Source: Oscillospiraceae bacterium (GTDB lineage: Bacteria; Bacillota; Clostridia; Oscillospirales; Oscillospiraceae). Taken from it: a DNA stretch of 64,000 nucleotides. The translations under genes and the position numbers were made by a program. The notes beneath the pieces are model-generated. The model was given only the letters and a program-made list of their open reading frames with translations, was not told where the DNA came from and did no database searches. The stretch lies in NCBI GenBank assembly GCA_017447645.1, contig JAFSNA010000142.1, forward strand, positions 17,022 to 81,021, written 5' to 3'. Below are positions 22,914-31,916 of this stretch, one piece after another. Numbering within the stretch: position 1 is the stretch's first letter; every line of letters starts with the position of its first letter.

Positions 22914-23834
22914 TCAGTACCAGCCGCTGTCCGTGTAATTCCGCTCGTCGGCGACGTAGCTTTCCGCGATCCCGTTGTCCTGGGACGAGAGATCCAGACG
23001 GAACCAGCCGCGGGAGGAGGTGTAGACCATGTTCCAGGCGTGCAGGCCCTGCGCCCCGTTCATCTCGCCGTAGACGACCTTCGTGGGGATGCCCTGGCTG
23101 CGCAGCATCGCCGCTGCGAGCACGGAATAGTCCAGACAGGTCCCGCTCTTTCGCGAAAGGATCGCGTCCGGATCGCGGATAAAGCTCTGATCATCGCTTT
23201 CCGCAAGCAGCTCGTCATAGCTGAGGTTGTCGCAGATATAGTCCTTGATCCGTTCGATCTTTCTGTCGTCGCTGCTCTGGCCCGAGCAGATCCTCGCCGC
23301 CTCCGCCACACAGTCGGAATAGCCCGTGAACCACACATAGCTGCTCGGCCGGAGGAAGGGCTGGAACTCGTCGAACAGCATCGCCTCGCAGCTTCCCTGC
23401 AGCACCTGCACGTACATGTTTTCACCCTCGCTCGCGTCGGCTTTTTTCAGAAGCTGGATCCCATAGGTCCCTCTCCCGTCGCTCAGCGGATAATAGGACA
23501 CCAGTCCCGTGTGCGGGACGTTGTAAACCCGCTCCAGGCCGCCGGGCGCGATGAGCCTGATCTTGACCGGCTCTTCGCTTTTGGCGGTGACGGCGACGTA
23601 TCCTTCCGCGCCGTGCGTCGTATCCATCAGAAAAACCTCGTTCGTCTCCGCCGTGCCCAGATAGGAGTATACGGGGAGATAGCGCATCGCCGACACGGCC
23701 CGTTCTCGCGGAAGGAAGAGGCCGAGCGCTGATTCGGAAGAGGCCGTGTTGAGATATAGCGCCAGAAGTACGCACAGCGCGACCAGTCCGCCGACGATCG
23801 CATTTCCATCACGTTTTAGATTCATCATTCGCAT
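22914..23834 (-). CDS. Membrane-anchored transglutaminase-like protein
   Basis: About 306 residues. ATGs at 23834, 23828 and 23825 are all possible and none has a strong RBS. An N-terminal membrane anchor (about 12-32) is followed by a beta-rich region, and then a transglutaminase core at about 195-290. The triad is visible: Cys in GTCLDYSVLAAAM, His in GLHAWNMVY and Asp in FRLDLSS. The protein is paralogous to the lipoprotein at 59.7-60.7 kb, sharing DEFQPFLRPSSY and AMLRSQGIPT. Bacterial members act as papain-like proteases or crosslinkers outside the cell; activity here is unassigned. The esterase gene is 74 bp upstream on the same strand. Confidence 0.85.
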   Translation of the reverse strand: MRMMNLKRDGNAIVGGLVALCVLLALYLNTASSESALGLFLPRERAVSAMRYLPVYSYLGTAETNEVFLMDTTHGAEGYVAVTAKSEEPVKIRLIAPGGLERVYNVPHTGLVSYYPLSDGRGTYGIQLLKKADASEGENMYVQVLQGSCEAMLFDEFQPFLRPSSYVWFTGYSDCVAEAARICSGQSSDDRKIERIKDYICDNLSYDELLAESDDQSFIRDPDAILSRKSGTCLDYSVLAAAMLRSQGIPTKVVYGEMNGAQGLHAWNMVYTSSRGWFRLDLSSQDNGIAESYVADERNYTDSGWY

Positions 23835-23908
23835 CCATTCGTCTGTAATCAGGGGGATCGCTCCGCGGCCGCCCTTTCGGATCAGGCATGGCGGAAGAGG
23901 GTTCTCGC

Positions 23909-24661
23909 TCAGCTGAAAAGAAACTCGAAAAACACGCCGATGCGCTTTTCCCAGTCCGCCTCCCGATGCTGTGCGCCGGGCACCACGCGGGCCGCGACGT
24001 CCGCCCCGGCCCTGGTCAGCTCCTTCGCCGTGTCGAAAACGGCGGTGAGCGCGCGAGTGCGTTCCTCCGCTTCCGCGCTGCCCACGTCCAGGTAGACCCT
24101 GGTCGGCGTCTGCATCGGGTGCGTGCGGATCATCTCTCTCATCGCCGCCGGGTCGACCCACAGGCTCGGGGAGAGCGCGGCGGCGCGGGAAAAGACGGCG
24201 TTGTATTCCACCGCGGCATAGATCGCCATCAATCCTCCCATAGAGCTGCCGGCGATCAGCGTATGCTCCCGGTCCGGCAGCGTGCGGTACTCCCGGTCGA
24301 TCTCCGGCTTGAGCTCTTTTGTGAGATAGTCCATCGTGGTCCTGCCCCGGCCCTCGACCGTGCCGACGTCCCTTCGGGTGAAGCTCCAGGGGCTGTACTC
24401 GCCGAGACGCCGAAAGCCCTCGTGATTGCATTCGACCGCGACGAGGATCAGCTCGGCGCCGCTTTTCTTCAGATACTCCTTCATGCCCCAGCTTTTGCCG
24501 TAGGTGGCGTGGCTGTCATAGAACACGTTGTGTCCGTCGAACATATACAGCACCGGATATCTTCGCTCGCTATTATGATAGCCGCGCGGAAGAAAAATAT
24601 ACAGTCTGCGCGGCTTTTCCGTCGGCAGCGATGGGATCTGTATCCTTTTGACTCTGATCAT
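23909..24661 (-). CDS. Esterase D-type alpha/beta hydrolase
   Basis: The 250-residue cytoplasmic protein matches the putative-esterase family (EstD/Fes-like). It has LYIFLPRGYHNSERRYPVLY and MFDGHNVFYD, nucleophile elbow GSSMGGLMA, an acid near DVGSAEAE, and His in GAQHREADWEKR. Members hydrolyse acyl esters such as feruloyl, enterobactin or acetyl esters; the substrate here is unknown. It starts at ATG 24661 close behind GGGGAGAG and is first after a promoter at 24.81-24.84 kb, with the transglutaminase-like gene downstream. Confidence 0.88.
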   Translation of the reverse strand: MIRVKRIQIPSLPTEKPRRLYIFLPRGYHNSERRYPVLYMFDGHNVFYDSHATYGKSWGMKEYLKKSGAELILVAVECNHEGFRRLGEYSPWSFTRRDVGTVEGRGRTTMDYLTKELKPEIDREYRTLPDREHTLIAGSSMGGLMAIYAAVEYNAVFSRAAALSPSLWVDPAAMREMIRTHPMQTPTRVYLDVGSAEAEERTRALTAVFDTAKELTRAGADVAARVVPGAQHREADWEKRIGVFFEFLFS

Positions 24662-24807
24662 ACTCTCTCCCCGAGCAAGAGCTCTCCGGAACGGCCGCCG
24701 GTACAGCGGCCCTCCCCCCGGGCGGAGCGGCCGCTGATGATCGCGCCGCGCCTGAAGGGCGTTTCATGCTCGTTTCTCCTTGATTTGCGTATGGAATGAA
24801 CGCCTTG

Positions 24808-24836
24808 ATTATATATCACGGCCGCGGCGCTGGCAA
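24808..24836 (-). promoter_or_regulatory. Promoter of the esterase/transglutaminase-like unit
   Basis: TTGCCA (24831-24836), 17 bp, TATAAT (24808-24813) on the minus strand. Confidence 0.75.
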
Positions 24837-24857
24837 CCGTCTTTCGCCGCAAATCAA

Positions 24858-24892
24858 AAACTCCGCATCCCTGCCGGAGGGATGCGGAGTTT
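24858..24892 (-). terminator. Intrinsic terminator after the GltD-like gene
   Basis: A perfect 15-bp stem (AAACTCCGCATCCCT/AGGGATGCGGAGTTT) with a 5-base loop leads into TTTTTGATTT on the minus strand, 30 bp past the stop. Confidence 0.92.
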
Positions 24893-24921
24893 GAACGGGT
24901 TGCTTTACCGGGCGGGTCGCA

Positions 24922-27531
24922 TTACTTGCCGCTCATCTTGCGGATCTCGATCTTCTTCTGGCGCTCCGCGATGAACTGCGGCAGCACCTTCGGACGGTCG
25001 GCGTACTCGATGTTCTCGACGAAAGTGCGCTTGCGCAGATGGATCGCGTCGAACATGCAGCGCGTCGTGCAGACGCCGCAGCCGAGGCACTTGTTCGGAT
25101 CGACGTAGGAGGCGCCGCAGCCGAGGCAGCGGGCGGTCTCCTTCTTCACCTGCTCCTCGGTGAAGCTGCAGCGGTCGTCGCGGAAGGTTTTGGCCTTTGC
25201 CTCGTCCTTGCCGGGGATCTGACGCGCCGACGCGTCGTAATTGCGCTTGACGCTGTCGAAGTCGACGTTTTCCTTGTCGAAGGCACGGTAAGTCAGACGA
25301 TCGCGGCCGATCACAAGGCTCTGGCCCGGATGGACGTAACGGTGGATGGAGATCGCGGCCTGCTTGCCCTGGGCGATCGCATCGATGGCGAACTTCGGCC
25401 CGGTGTGGGCGTCGCCGCCGACGAAGATGTCCTTCTGCGCGGTCTGGTAGGTGACCTCGTCCGCGATCACGCGGCCCTTCTCGTCGCAGGCAAGCTCGCC
25501 GAGATCCAGGCCGCCCAGGTCGATGCGCTGGCCGATCGCGGCGAGGATCGCGTCGCACTCGATCCTCTTGTCGCCCTCGCAGACGAGCGCGGCGACCTTG
25601 CCGTCCCTGCCTTCGATCGCAGCGGGGCGGTGCTCGAAGAGGAAGGTCACGCCCTCTTCCTTCGCCTCCGCGACCTCGGCGGGATCGGCGGGCATGTCGC
25701 TTTCCTTGCGGCGGTAGGCCACGGTGACCTCCGCTCCCAGGCGCACAGCCGTGCGGGCGACGTCCATCGCGACGTTGCCGCCGCCGACCACGACGACCTT
25801 CTTGCCAATCGCGGGACGCGCGCCGGCGTTGACCTCGCGCAGGAAGTCAATGCCGCCCCATACGCCCTCAAGCTCCTCGCCCGGAATGCCGAGGGAGGCG
25901 CTCTTCTGCGCGCCGACGGCGAGATAGAAGGCGTCGAAGCCCTGAGCGCGAAGCTGCTCGATCGTCACGTCCTTGCCGATCTCCACGCCGCAGCGGAAGA
26001 TCACGCCCAGCTCCTTGAGCACGTCGATCTCGGCGTCGAGCACGGTCTTCTCCAGACGGAAGCTCGGGATGCCGTAGCGCAGCATGCCGCCGGGCAGCTC
26101 GTTCTTGTCGAACACGGTGACGCGGTAGTTGTCCGCCGCGAGGAAGTAGGCGCAGCTCAGGCCTGCGGGGCCGGCGCCGATGATCGCGACCTTCTTGTCG
26201 GAGAAGTCGTAGAGCTTTCTCGGCACGAAACGGGTGTCGCGCTCGATCTCGCGGTCGGCGATGAACTTTTTGACCTCGTCGATGGCGACGGCGCGGTCGA
26301 TGTCGCCGCGGGTGCAGGCGTCCTCGCACTTGCGGTTGCAGATGCGGCCGCAGACGGCGGGCAGCGGGTTTTCCTTCTTGATGAGCTCCAGCGCGTCGAG
26401 ATAGCGGCCCTGGGCGGCCAGCTTGAGATAGCCCTGGACGGCGATGTGCGCCGGGCAGGCGGTCTTGCAGGGCGCGGTGCCTTCGGGGGCGATGTACTCG
26501 CGGTTGGTGCGGTGCTCTACGTTCCAATGCTCCTCGGTCCATTCGATGTCGTCGGGCAGCTCCTTGTGCGGATGCTCGATCGGCGTCTTGGAGCAGAGCT
26601 TCTGGCCCATCTGGATGGCGTTGTTGGCGCAGTGATCGGTGCACTGGCCGCAGGCGACGCACTTTTCCTTGTCGATCTCGGCCACATAGTTGCTCGCGGA
26701 GGTGGCGGGGCAGTTGTAGTACTGCGTCACGCCGAGCGCCAGGCAGCTTTCCGTCATGCAGTTGCAGATGGCCAGAGACTCGTCCTGGTGGAGCGTCGTG
26801 ATCTGGTGGACGCAGCCGCGCGCCTCGCACTTTTCGATCAGGGCCTTGGCCTCGGCCACGGTGGCCGGTCTACCCTTGCCGTTGCGGTTGAACATGTCGC
26901 CGACATGGCCCAGGAAGAGGCACAGGCCCTCGTCAAGGTCGCCGCTGCCCTCGCCCATCAGGCGGCGGACACGGCGGCACTGGCAGGGCGTGATGCTGAT
27001 GTGGCCTTCGTTTTCTTCGATATACTTGCTGACGCGCTCGTTGTCGATCTGCTCCGTGCCGGCGGGGATGGCGCTCTCGATGGGGATGACGCGCATGATG
27101 CCCGCGCCCATCGGGGTGTTCGGCGCGTGCTCGATCTGGCTGGTGGTCGCGTGCTGGTGGAAGGCGTAGGCGATCTCGGGATGCGCGAGGCAGAACTTTT
27201 CGTTGATCAGCAGGAACTCGAAAATGCCGGGGGTATAGGGCGGCAGGAGATAGATCTCCAACCCGACCTTGGGCACGACGACCTGTACGCACAGGCCGAT
27301 CTCCGCGATCTCATGCAGGACTTCGCGGGCCCGCTTGACGGACATTTTGGCCTTGCGGGCGATCACGGGGACGAAGGCCGGCTTCATGCTGGTCAGTGCA
27401 TTCATGACGGCGATCTGGTCGTCGGTGATCCACTTCTCGAACACGCGGTATTCCGCGCAGTCCGGCGTGATCTTATAGTGCCCGTCGTTGATCTTCTCGC
27501 AGAGCTTGATCAGGTTTTCTCTCACTTCCAA
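24922..27531 (-). CDS. GltD-like FAD/NAD(P) oxidoreductase with added Fe-S and winged-helix N-terminus
   Basis: The protein has 869 residues from a TTG start with GGGAGG nine bases upstream. Residues 1-110 look like a winged-helix region and are followed by Cys-rich segments (ITPCQCRRVRR, ICNCMTESC). A 4Fe-4S ferredoxin motif is at about 290 (CVACGQCTDHC). The GltD module spans about 355-770: Fe-S entry CKTACPAHIAVQGYL and CGRICNRKCEDAC, FAD site GAGPAGLSCAYFLA and NADPH site GGGNVAMDVARTAVRLG. The C-terminus adds two more Cys clusters (CLGCG, CLGCGVCTTRC). It resembles electron-transfer enzymes feeding reductant between pyridine nucleotide and Fe-S partners rather than a true glutamate synthase, because no GltB is present. 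Transcribed alone. Confidence 0.88.
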   Translation of the reverse strand: MEVRENLIKLCEKINDGHYKITPDCAEYRVFEKWITDDQIAVMNALTSMKPAFVPVIARKAKMSVKRAREVLHEIAEIGLCVQVVVPKVGLEIYLLPPYTPGIFEFLLINEKFCLAHPEIAYAFHQHATTSQIEHAPNTPMGAGIMRVIPIESAIPAGTEQIDNERVSKYIEENEGHISITPCQCRRVRRLMGEGSGDLDEGLCLFLGHVGDMFNRNGKGRPATVAEAKALIEKCEARGCVHQITTLHQDESLAICNCMTESCLALGVTQYYNCPATSASNYVAEIDKEKCVACGQCTDHCANNAIQMGQKLCSKTPIEHPHKELPDDIEWTEEHWNVEHRTNREYIAPEGTAPCKTACPAHIAVQGYLKLAAQGRYLDALELIKKENPLPAVCGRICNRKCEDACTRGDIDRAVAIDEVKKFIADREIERDTRFVPRKLYDFSDKKVAIIGAGPAGLSCAYFLAADNYRVTVFDKNELPGGMLRYGIPSFRLEKTVLDAEIDVLKELGVIFRCGVEIGKDVTIEQLRAQGFDAFYLAVGAQKSASLGIPGEELEGVWGGIDFLREVNAGARPAIGKKVVVVGGGNVAMDVARTAVRLGAEVTVAYRRKESDMPADPAEVAEAKEEGVTFLFEHRPAAIEGRDGKVAALVCEGDKRIECDAILAAIGQRIDLGGLDLGELACDEKGRVIADEVTYQTAQKDIFVGGDAHTGPKFAIDAIAQGKQAAISIHRYVHPGQSLVIGRDRLTYRAFDKENVDFDSVKRNYDASARQIPGKDEAKAKTFRDDRCSFTEEQVKKETARCLGCGASYVDPNKCLGCGVCTTRCMFDAIHLRKRTFVENIEYADRPKVLPQFIAERQKKIEIRKMSGK

Positions 27532-27593
27532 AACAATAACCCTCCCAAAATAATAAAAAAGGATCTCCGTTTGACAAAAACTGTCTGTCTTTC

Positions 27594-27622
27594 AGTTTAT
27601 CTGTTCCGGGACGGATTGTCAA
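27594..27622 (-). promoter_or_regulatory. Promoter of the GltD-like gene
   Basis: Consensus TTGACA (27617-27622), 17 bp, TAAACT (27594-27599) on the minus strand. Confidence 0.75.
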
Positions 27623-27667
27623 TCACCGCTTTGCGCTGTTTGCGTCTCTTTTTCTGATCTCTCCCTC

Positions 27668-27695
27668 TTGCCCGGCAAGGCGAAACGTGTATAAT
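27668..27695 (+). promoter_or_regulatory. Promoter of the Pr6Pr-like gene
   Basis: TTGCCC (27668-27673), 16 bp, TATAAT (27690-27695). The start codon follows 25 bp after the -10 with AAGGAG between, giving a very short leader. Confidence 0.7.
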
Positions 27696-27720
27696 AAGAC
27701 ATGAAAAAGGAGCTGACGTC

Positions 27721-28311
27721 ATGCGGATCATTCTCAACCTCATCCTCTTTCTGTGCACCGCCTGGGCCTATATCGGCTGTTTCCACGACGAGAACGGCTG
27801 GCGGCTGCAGAGGGGGCTCGGGGTGCTGCGCTTTTTTACGGTCCAGTCCAACCTTCTCTGCGGCTTCGCCTCGCTGGCGATCCTGATCTCGCTGCCCGTC
27901 AAAGGCGAGATACCCCACTGGATCTGGCTGTGGAAGTATATCGGCACCGCCGCGGTGACCGTCACGCTGAACACGGTGCTTATTTTTCTCGGCCCGGCCG
28001 CCGGCTACAAAAGGCTGCTCTCCGGCCGCGATCTCTATCTGCACCTGATCGGCCCGCTGCTGGCGATCGTATCGTTTTGCTTTTGCGAGCGGATCTATCC
28101 CCTGTCCTTCCCGCTCGCGCTCACGGGGCTTCTGCCCGTGATCCTCTACGGCGCGCTGTATTTTTACAAGGTCATGCTGTGCTCCGGCGAGAAACGCTGG
28201 GAGGATTTTTACGGCTACAACCGAAACGGGAAATGGCCGATCAGCTGCGTCGCCATGCTGATCGGCGGCGCTCTTGTCTGCACGGCGCTGTGGGGACTGT
28301 ACAGGCTTTGA
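27721..28311 (+). CDS. Six-helix membrane protein, Pr6Pr/AIG1-like
   Basis: The 196-residue protein is almost wholly hydrophobic, with about six helices and the segment RFFTVQSNLLCGFASLAIL, the landmark of Pr6Pr/FAR-17a-like membrane proteins. Eukaryotic FAR-17a/AIG1 relatives hydrolyse hydroxy-fatty-acid esters; the bacterial members are uncharacterised. It is a single-gene unit with its own promoter, RBS AAAGGAG and terminator. Family assignment is moderate. Confidence 0.75.
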   Translation: MRIILNLILFLCTAWAYIGCFHDENGWRLQRGLGVLRFFTVQSNLLCGFASLAILISLPVKGEIPHWIWLWKYIGTAAVTVTLNTVLIFLGPAAGYKRLLSGRDLYLHLIGPLLAIVSFCFCERIYPLSFPLALTGLLPVILYGALYFYKVMLCSGEKRWEDFYGYNRNGKWPISCVAMLIGGALVCTALWGLYRL

Positions 28312-28326
28312 TCTCCCATAAATAAA

Positions 28327-28358
28327 AAACGCTCCGGATCGAAGGATCCGGAGCGTTT
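28327..28358. terminator. Bidirectional terminator
   Basis: A perfect 14-bp stem (AAACGCTCCGGATC/GATCCGGAGCGTTT), loop GAAG, has T-rich exits on both strands. It lies between the convergent Pr6Pr-like and GPH transporter genes. Confidence 0.9.
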
Positions 28359-28369
28359 CTCTTTTTTCT

Positions 28370-29764
28370 TTATCTCCCCAGCATTTCCGCCTCGTAGGCG
28401 CGCTGTTTTTCCTCGTGCAGGAGCGCCAGCTCCTCCTTGGTCTTGTCCCACTCCGGGCCGACCAGGGGGTAGAAGCGCCGGATCAGCGCCGCGCAGATCA
28501 TAAGCAGCGCGACCGGGATCGCGAGCCAGGCCACCCGGACGCCGAGCTTGGCCAGCTCGCTTTGCTCCGCGGCCTTCCGCGCGGTGTCGTAACCGAACCA
28601 GCCCAGCATGATCGGGAAGATGGCGTTGGCGAAGCTGATGGCGGGCTTGCAGATCAGGCTGTTTACGCCGGCGTACATGCCCTCGCGCCGCAGCCCGCAG
28701 AGCTTTTCGTCGCTGTCCATCACGTCGCCGAACATCAGCGGGACCTCATACATGCCGCCCGCGAAGCCGATGCCCGCGCCGAAGAAGCCGATGACGCCCG
28801 CCGCGGTGTACTGCCCGAGCAGCAGCATGACGGCCAGCGTGCCGCCGAAGATCAGGCACATGAGGATGATGCTCTTTTTGACCTTCCAGACCGCTCCCGG
28901 CTTCATCCAGAGCCAGATGCCGAAGAGGATCCCGAGGAACATCGCGCCGTAGCAGAAAAGATAGTTGATGCCGAAGGCGTCGAAGTAATAGCTCAGACCC
29001 ATCATCAGCGCGGTCTGAATAAAGGTGACGGAAAAGGAAATGCTCTCGAAAACCAGGAAGCTTTTATTTTTCAGACAGGTGACCAGAGAGCGGAAGAAGG
29101 GGTACTGCTCTTCTTCCTTCGTATAGCCGTTCTCTCGGTAAAAGAAGGTGGACACGAACATGATCGCGCCCGCGGCCGCGCCGATGATCAGCATCAGCGT
29201 GCGGAAGCTCTCCGGCGAGCTGCCGAGCAGGTTTTCAAGCTCCGCCAGCAGGACGAGCGGCACCGACAGCGCGGCGAGACCGAAGATCAGCTTGACGAGC
29301 ATGATCTTGCCGCGCGCCTTGTTGGTGACCGCCATCTCAAAGGGCATGATATACAGCGAGGTGGCGATGGCCGTGTAGAGGCTGTCAAAGAGGAAGAGCG
29401 AGAGGAACATCTGCGCGAAGAGCGCGGCGTCCGTCTTCACGGGGAACCAGAACTTCCAGGACAGGACGAATACCAGCGCGACGGCGATCGAGCCGTAGCG
29501 GATATACGGGATGCGGCGTCCGAGGCCGCTTTTCGTCTTGTCGGAGATATAGCCGAAGAGCGGATCGTTGAGCGCGTTCCAAAGCCCGAACAGCAGCCAG
29601 CAAAGGGCGCTCGATTCCTCTTTCATGCCGAGATGGTTGATAAAGAAATAGGTCAGCGCGCCGCCCGTGACGATGTTGTTGAGCGTCGTAATCATGCAGT
29701 CCGCGCCGCCCAGCCACATACAGCTCGACAGCCGCACCTTTTCGACCGGAGATCTGTCGTTCAT
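28370..29764 (-). CDS. GPH-family (MFS_2) sugar:cation symporter
   Basis: The protein has 464 residues from ATG 29764 (AGAGGGG upstream); an open frame continues further upstream but overlaps the Gate gene. Twelve hydrophobic segments and the landmarks LFGLWNALNDPLFGYISDKT and GLGRRIPYIRYG identify the glycoside-pentoside-hexuronide family. It imports a glycoside or related solute with Na+ or H+; the substrate cannot be read. It lies 17 bp after the Gate membrane protein gene and is likely cotranscribed with it. Confidence 0.88.
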   Translation of the reverse strand: MNDRSPVEKVRLSSCMWLGGADCMITTLNNIVTGGALTYFFINHLGMKEESSALCWLLFGLWNALNDPLFGYISDKTKSGLGRRIPYIRYGSIAVALVFVLSWKFWFPVKTDAALFAQMFLSLFLFDSLYTAIATSLYIMPFEMAVTNKARGKIMLVKLIFGLAALSVPLVLLAELENLLGSSPESFRTLMLIIGAAAGAIMFVSTFFYRENGYTKEEEQYPFFRSLVTCLKNKSFLVFESISFSVTFIQTALMMGLSYYFDAFGINYLFCYGAMFLGILFGIWLWMKPGAVWKVKKSIILMCLIFGGTLAVMLLLGQYTAAGVIGFFGAGIGFAGGMYEVPLMFGDVMDSDEKLCGLRREGMYAGVNSLICKPAISFANAIFPIMLGWFGYDTARKAAEQSELAKLGVRVAWLAIPVALLMICAALIRRFYPLVGPEWDKTKEELALLHEEKQRAYEAEMLGR

Positions 29765-29781
29765 CTCTGTTTCCCCTCTCT

Positions 29782-30969
29782 TTAACCAACCGCGCTGAAC
29801 AGCACGAAGATCCAGTGCGCCGCGATGCCCGCGCAGAAGCCGCCGAGCGTATGGCAGCCGATGGCCTTGCCGATGAGCTCCTTGCATCCGAGCGAGTCCA
29901 TCATCGAGGTATGCGTGCTCAGATAGCCGCTCCAGCACATGCACATCGCGGTGAAGACCGCGATGTCGCAGGGGCCGATCAGCCCCTGGCGGATGAGCGT
30001 GGCGGTCATGGACAGCGAAGCGCCGGCCGCGCCGAGCGCCGTGACCGGGACGCCGACCGCCTCGGGCGAGCTGAAGCCGAAGAGCGGCTTGAGGATGAAG
30101 TCGATCTTTCCCGCGAGCATCGGCAGCAGGCGGATGCCCTCATAGGCGCTGCCGGTGTAGGTCCCGTCCGCGGAGGGGCCGTTGATGAGCATCATCACCA
30201 TCGTGCAGATCACCAGCACGCCCGGCACGATGCTCACGCCCATTTTCACGCCGTTGTGGCCGCCCTCGAGCAGCGCGTTCATCATGCGGCTGCCGACGCC
30301 TCCGTCACGGATCGGACGCATTTTCTCGGGCGTATCCTCACTCACGCCCTCGGCGTTCGGAAGCTTTGCCTCGGCTCCGAAATGCTTTTTCGTGAAAACC
30401 AGCATCAGCCGCGTGCTGACGATACTGCCGATGAGCGCGCCGACGAGGCCCACGATCACCGCGAGGCCGAGGGGCTTGCCCATCAGCGGAGAGAGGCTGT
30501 ACATGTACGAGCATACGATCAGGCCCATGCCGAAGGCGGTGCCGAGATTGGTCAGCGCCGGGAACTGATAGGCCTTGAAATAACGGCGGAAGTTCTGGTC
30601 GTCGGCCAGGGCGAGGATGGCCGGGTTGTCCGAAAGGAAGGTCGTGACCACGCCGAGCGAGGCCGCGCCGGGCATGCCGAAGACCGGGCGCATCAGCGGC
30701 TGCAGCAGGCGGTTGAGAAGCGAGACGAAGCCGAATTCGCTCAGCAGGGCGCTGAGCGCGCCCATGATCACGCAGATCGCCGTGAGGTAGAGCACCGTGT
30801 CGATCAGCAGCCGGTAGGCCGTGTTCATCATGGTGTTGAGCGTGTTCGCCAGCCCCATCTTCACGACGAACAGCGCAAAGAATGCGATGAAGATCAGCGG
30901 GAAGATAAAGGTCTCGAAACCGAGCTCCTTCTTGAAAAAGCGGCCGTTTATTTCCGTCTTCCTGTCCAT
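29782..30969 (-). CDS. CD0519/CD1768-type Gate-domain membrane protein
   Basis: The 395-residue protein has about ten helices arranged as two related halves containing Gate (nucleoside-recognition) features. Examples are LGVVTTFLSDNPAILALADD in the first half and PVTALGAAGASLSMTATLIRQG in the second. It matches the clostridial CD0519/CD1768 family, thought to be transporters of unknown substrate and related to spore-maturation SpmA/B-like Gate proteins. It starts at ATG 30969 behind GAGGAAAAG. No catalytic residues can be assigned. Confidence 0.82.
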   Translation of the reverse strand: MDRKTEINGRFFKKELGFETFIFPLIFIAFFALFVVKMGLANTLNTMMNTAYRLLIDTVLYLTAICVIMGALSALLSEFGFVSLLNRLLQPLMRPVFGMPGAASLGVVTTFLSDNPAILALADDQNFRRYFKAYQFPALTNLGTAFGMGLIVCSYMYSLSPLMGKPLGLAVIVGLVGALIGSIVSTRLMLVFTKKHFGAEAKLPNAEGVSEDTPEKMRPIRDGGVGSRMMNALLEGGHNGVKMGVSIVPGVLVICTMVMMLINGPSADGTYTGSAYEGIRLLPMLAGKIDFILKPLFGFSSPEAVGVPVTALGAAGASLSMTATLIRQGLIGPCDIAVFTAMCMCWSGYLSTHTSMMDSLGCKELIGKAIGCHTLGGFCAGIAAHWIFVLFSAVG

Positions 30970-31039
30970 GTCTCTTTTCCTCTTTTACTCGTTTCAAACG
31001 GCGCTTCCCTTCCGGGAGCGCCGCATTTTTCTCCTTCTC

Positions 31040-31068
31040 ATTGTATCGGCTCGGAGGAAAAAAGTCAA
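31040..31068 (-). promoter_or_regulatory. Promoter of the Gate/GPH operon
   Basis: TTGACT (31063-31068), 17 bp, TACAAT (31040-31045) on the minus strand. The leader contains a hairpin (GGCGC..GCGCC, about 31000-31022) of unknown role. Confidence 0.7.
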
Positions 31069-31107
31069 TGATTACCACCGAAGAAAAGAAGGGCCGCTTT
31101 TTGCCGC

Positions 31108-31136
31108 TTGCAAAGCCGCGCGCTTTGGCTTACAAT
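31108..31136 (+). promoter_or_regulatory. Promoter of the sufC/sufB-like operon
   Basis: TTGCAA (31108-31113), 17 bp, TACAAT (31131-31136). It diverges from the Gate/GPH promoter 40 bp away. Confidence 0.72.
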
Positions 31137-31173
31137 AGAAAACCGAGTGAAAACAAAGGAGTTTATTGCCAAT

Positions 31174-31902
31174 ATGCTTGAGATCAGAAACCTCAGCTTC
31201 GCCGTGAGCGAGGCCGAGCGGGAAAAAGAGATCATCCACGATCTGAGCCTCACGATCGAGGACGGGAAGTTCATCGTCATCACCGGCCCCAACGGCAGCG
31301 GCAAGTCCACGCTCGCACGGCTCATCATGGGCATCGAAAAGCCCCTCTCCGGGCAGATCCTCTTCGACGGAGAGGACATCACCGCCCTTGACGTCACCGA
31401 GCGCGCCAGAAAGGGCATCAGCTTTGCCTTTCAGCAGCCCGTGCGCTTCAAGGGCATCCGCGTGCAGGATCTGCTGCGCCTCGCCGCGGGAAAGAATCTG
31501 ACGGTCTCGGCGGCCTGCACGTATCTGTCCGAGGTCGGGCTCTGCGCGCGCGACTACATCGACCGCGAGATCAATTCCTCCCTCTCCGGCGGCGAGCTCA
31601 AGCGCATCGAGATCGCGACGCTGCTCGCGCGTCAGACGCGTCTGAGCGTCTTTGACGAGCCGGAGGCCGGCATCGACCTGTGGAGCTTTCAGAACCTCAT
31701 CCGCATTTTCGAGAACATGCGCCGCGAGATCAAGGACAGCTCGATCGTCATCATCTCCCATCAGGAGCGCATCCTGCGGATCGCCGACGAGATCGTCGTC
31801 CTCTCCGGCGGGAGCATCACCAGGCGCGGCCGCCCGGTCGAGATCCTTCCCCTGCTGATCGGGAAAGCGGCCCCGGTGAGCGTGTGCGAAATGCTGCAGT
31901 AA
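31174..31902 (+). CDS. sufC: SufC-like ABC ATPase of a minimal Fe-S assembly system
   Basis: The protein has 242 residues from ATG 31174; an upstream in-frame codon at 31108 lies inside the promoter -35 and is excluded. Walker A is GPNGSGKST, the signature is LSGGELKRIEIATLL, Walker B is LSVFDEPEAGIDLWSF and the H-loop is IIISHQERIL. The SufC-type EAGIDLWSF differs from the DSGLDID of standard SufC and fits the short SufC of minimal SufCB (SMS-type) systems. It energises the SufB-like scaffold encoded 14 bp downstream. Cytoplasmic and soluble. Confidence 0.88.
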   Translation: MLEIRNLSFAVSEAEREKEIIHDLSLTIEDGKFIVITGPNGSGKSTLARLIMGIEKPLSGQILFDGEDITALDVTERARKGISFAFQQPVRFKGIRVQDLLRLAAGKNLTVSAACTYLSEVGLCARDYIDREINSSLSGGELKRIEIATLLARQTRLSVFDEPEAGIDLWSFQNLIRIFENMRREIKDSSIVIISHQERILRIADEIVVLSGGSITRRGRPVEILPLLIGKAAPVSVCEMLQ

Positions 31903-31916
31903 GGAGGCGGGAAGAC

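Noticed and set aside
23835-24431. N-terminal extension of the membrane transglutaminase-like protein to about 505 residues
   Set aside because: The extra 200 residues are Arg/Gly-rich and antisense-like, lying over the esterase gene in another frame. The membrane anchor marks the true N-terminus.
24922-27531. Glutamate synthase small subunit (gltD)
   Set aside because: The GltD module is clear, but extra N- and C-terminal Fe-S regions and the lack of gltB argue for another electron-transfer role.
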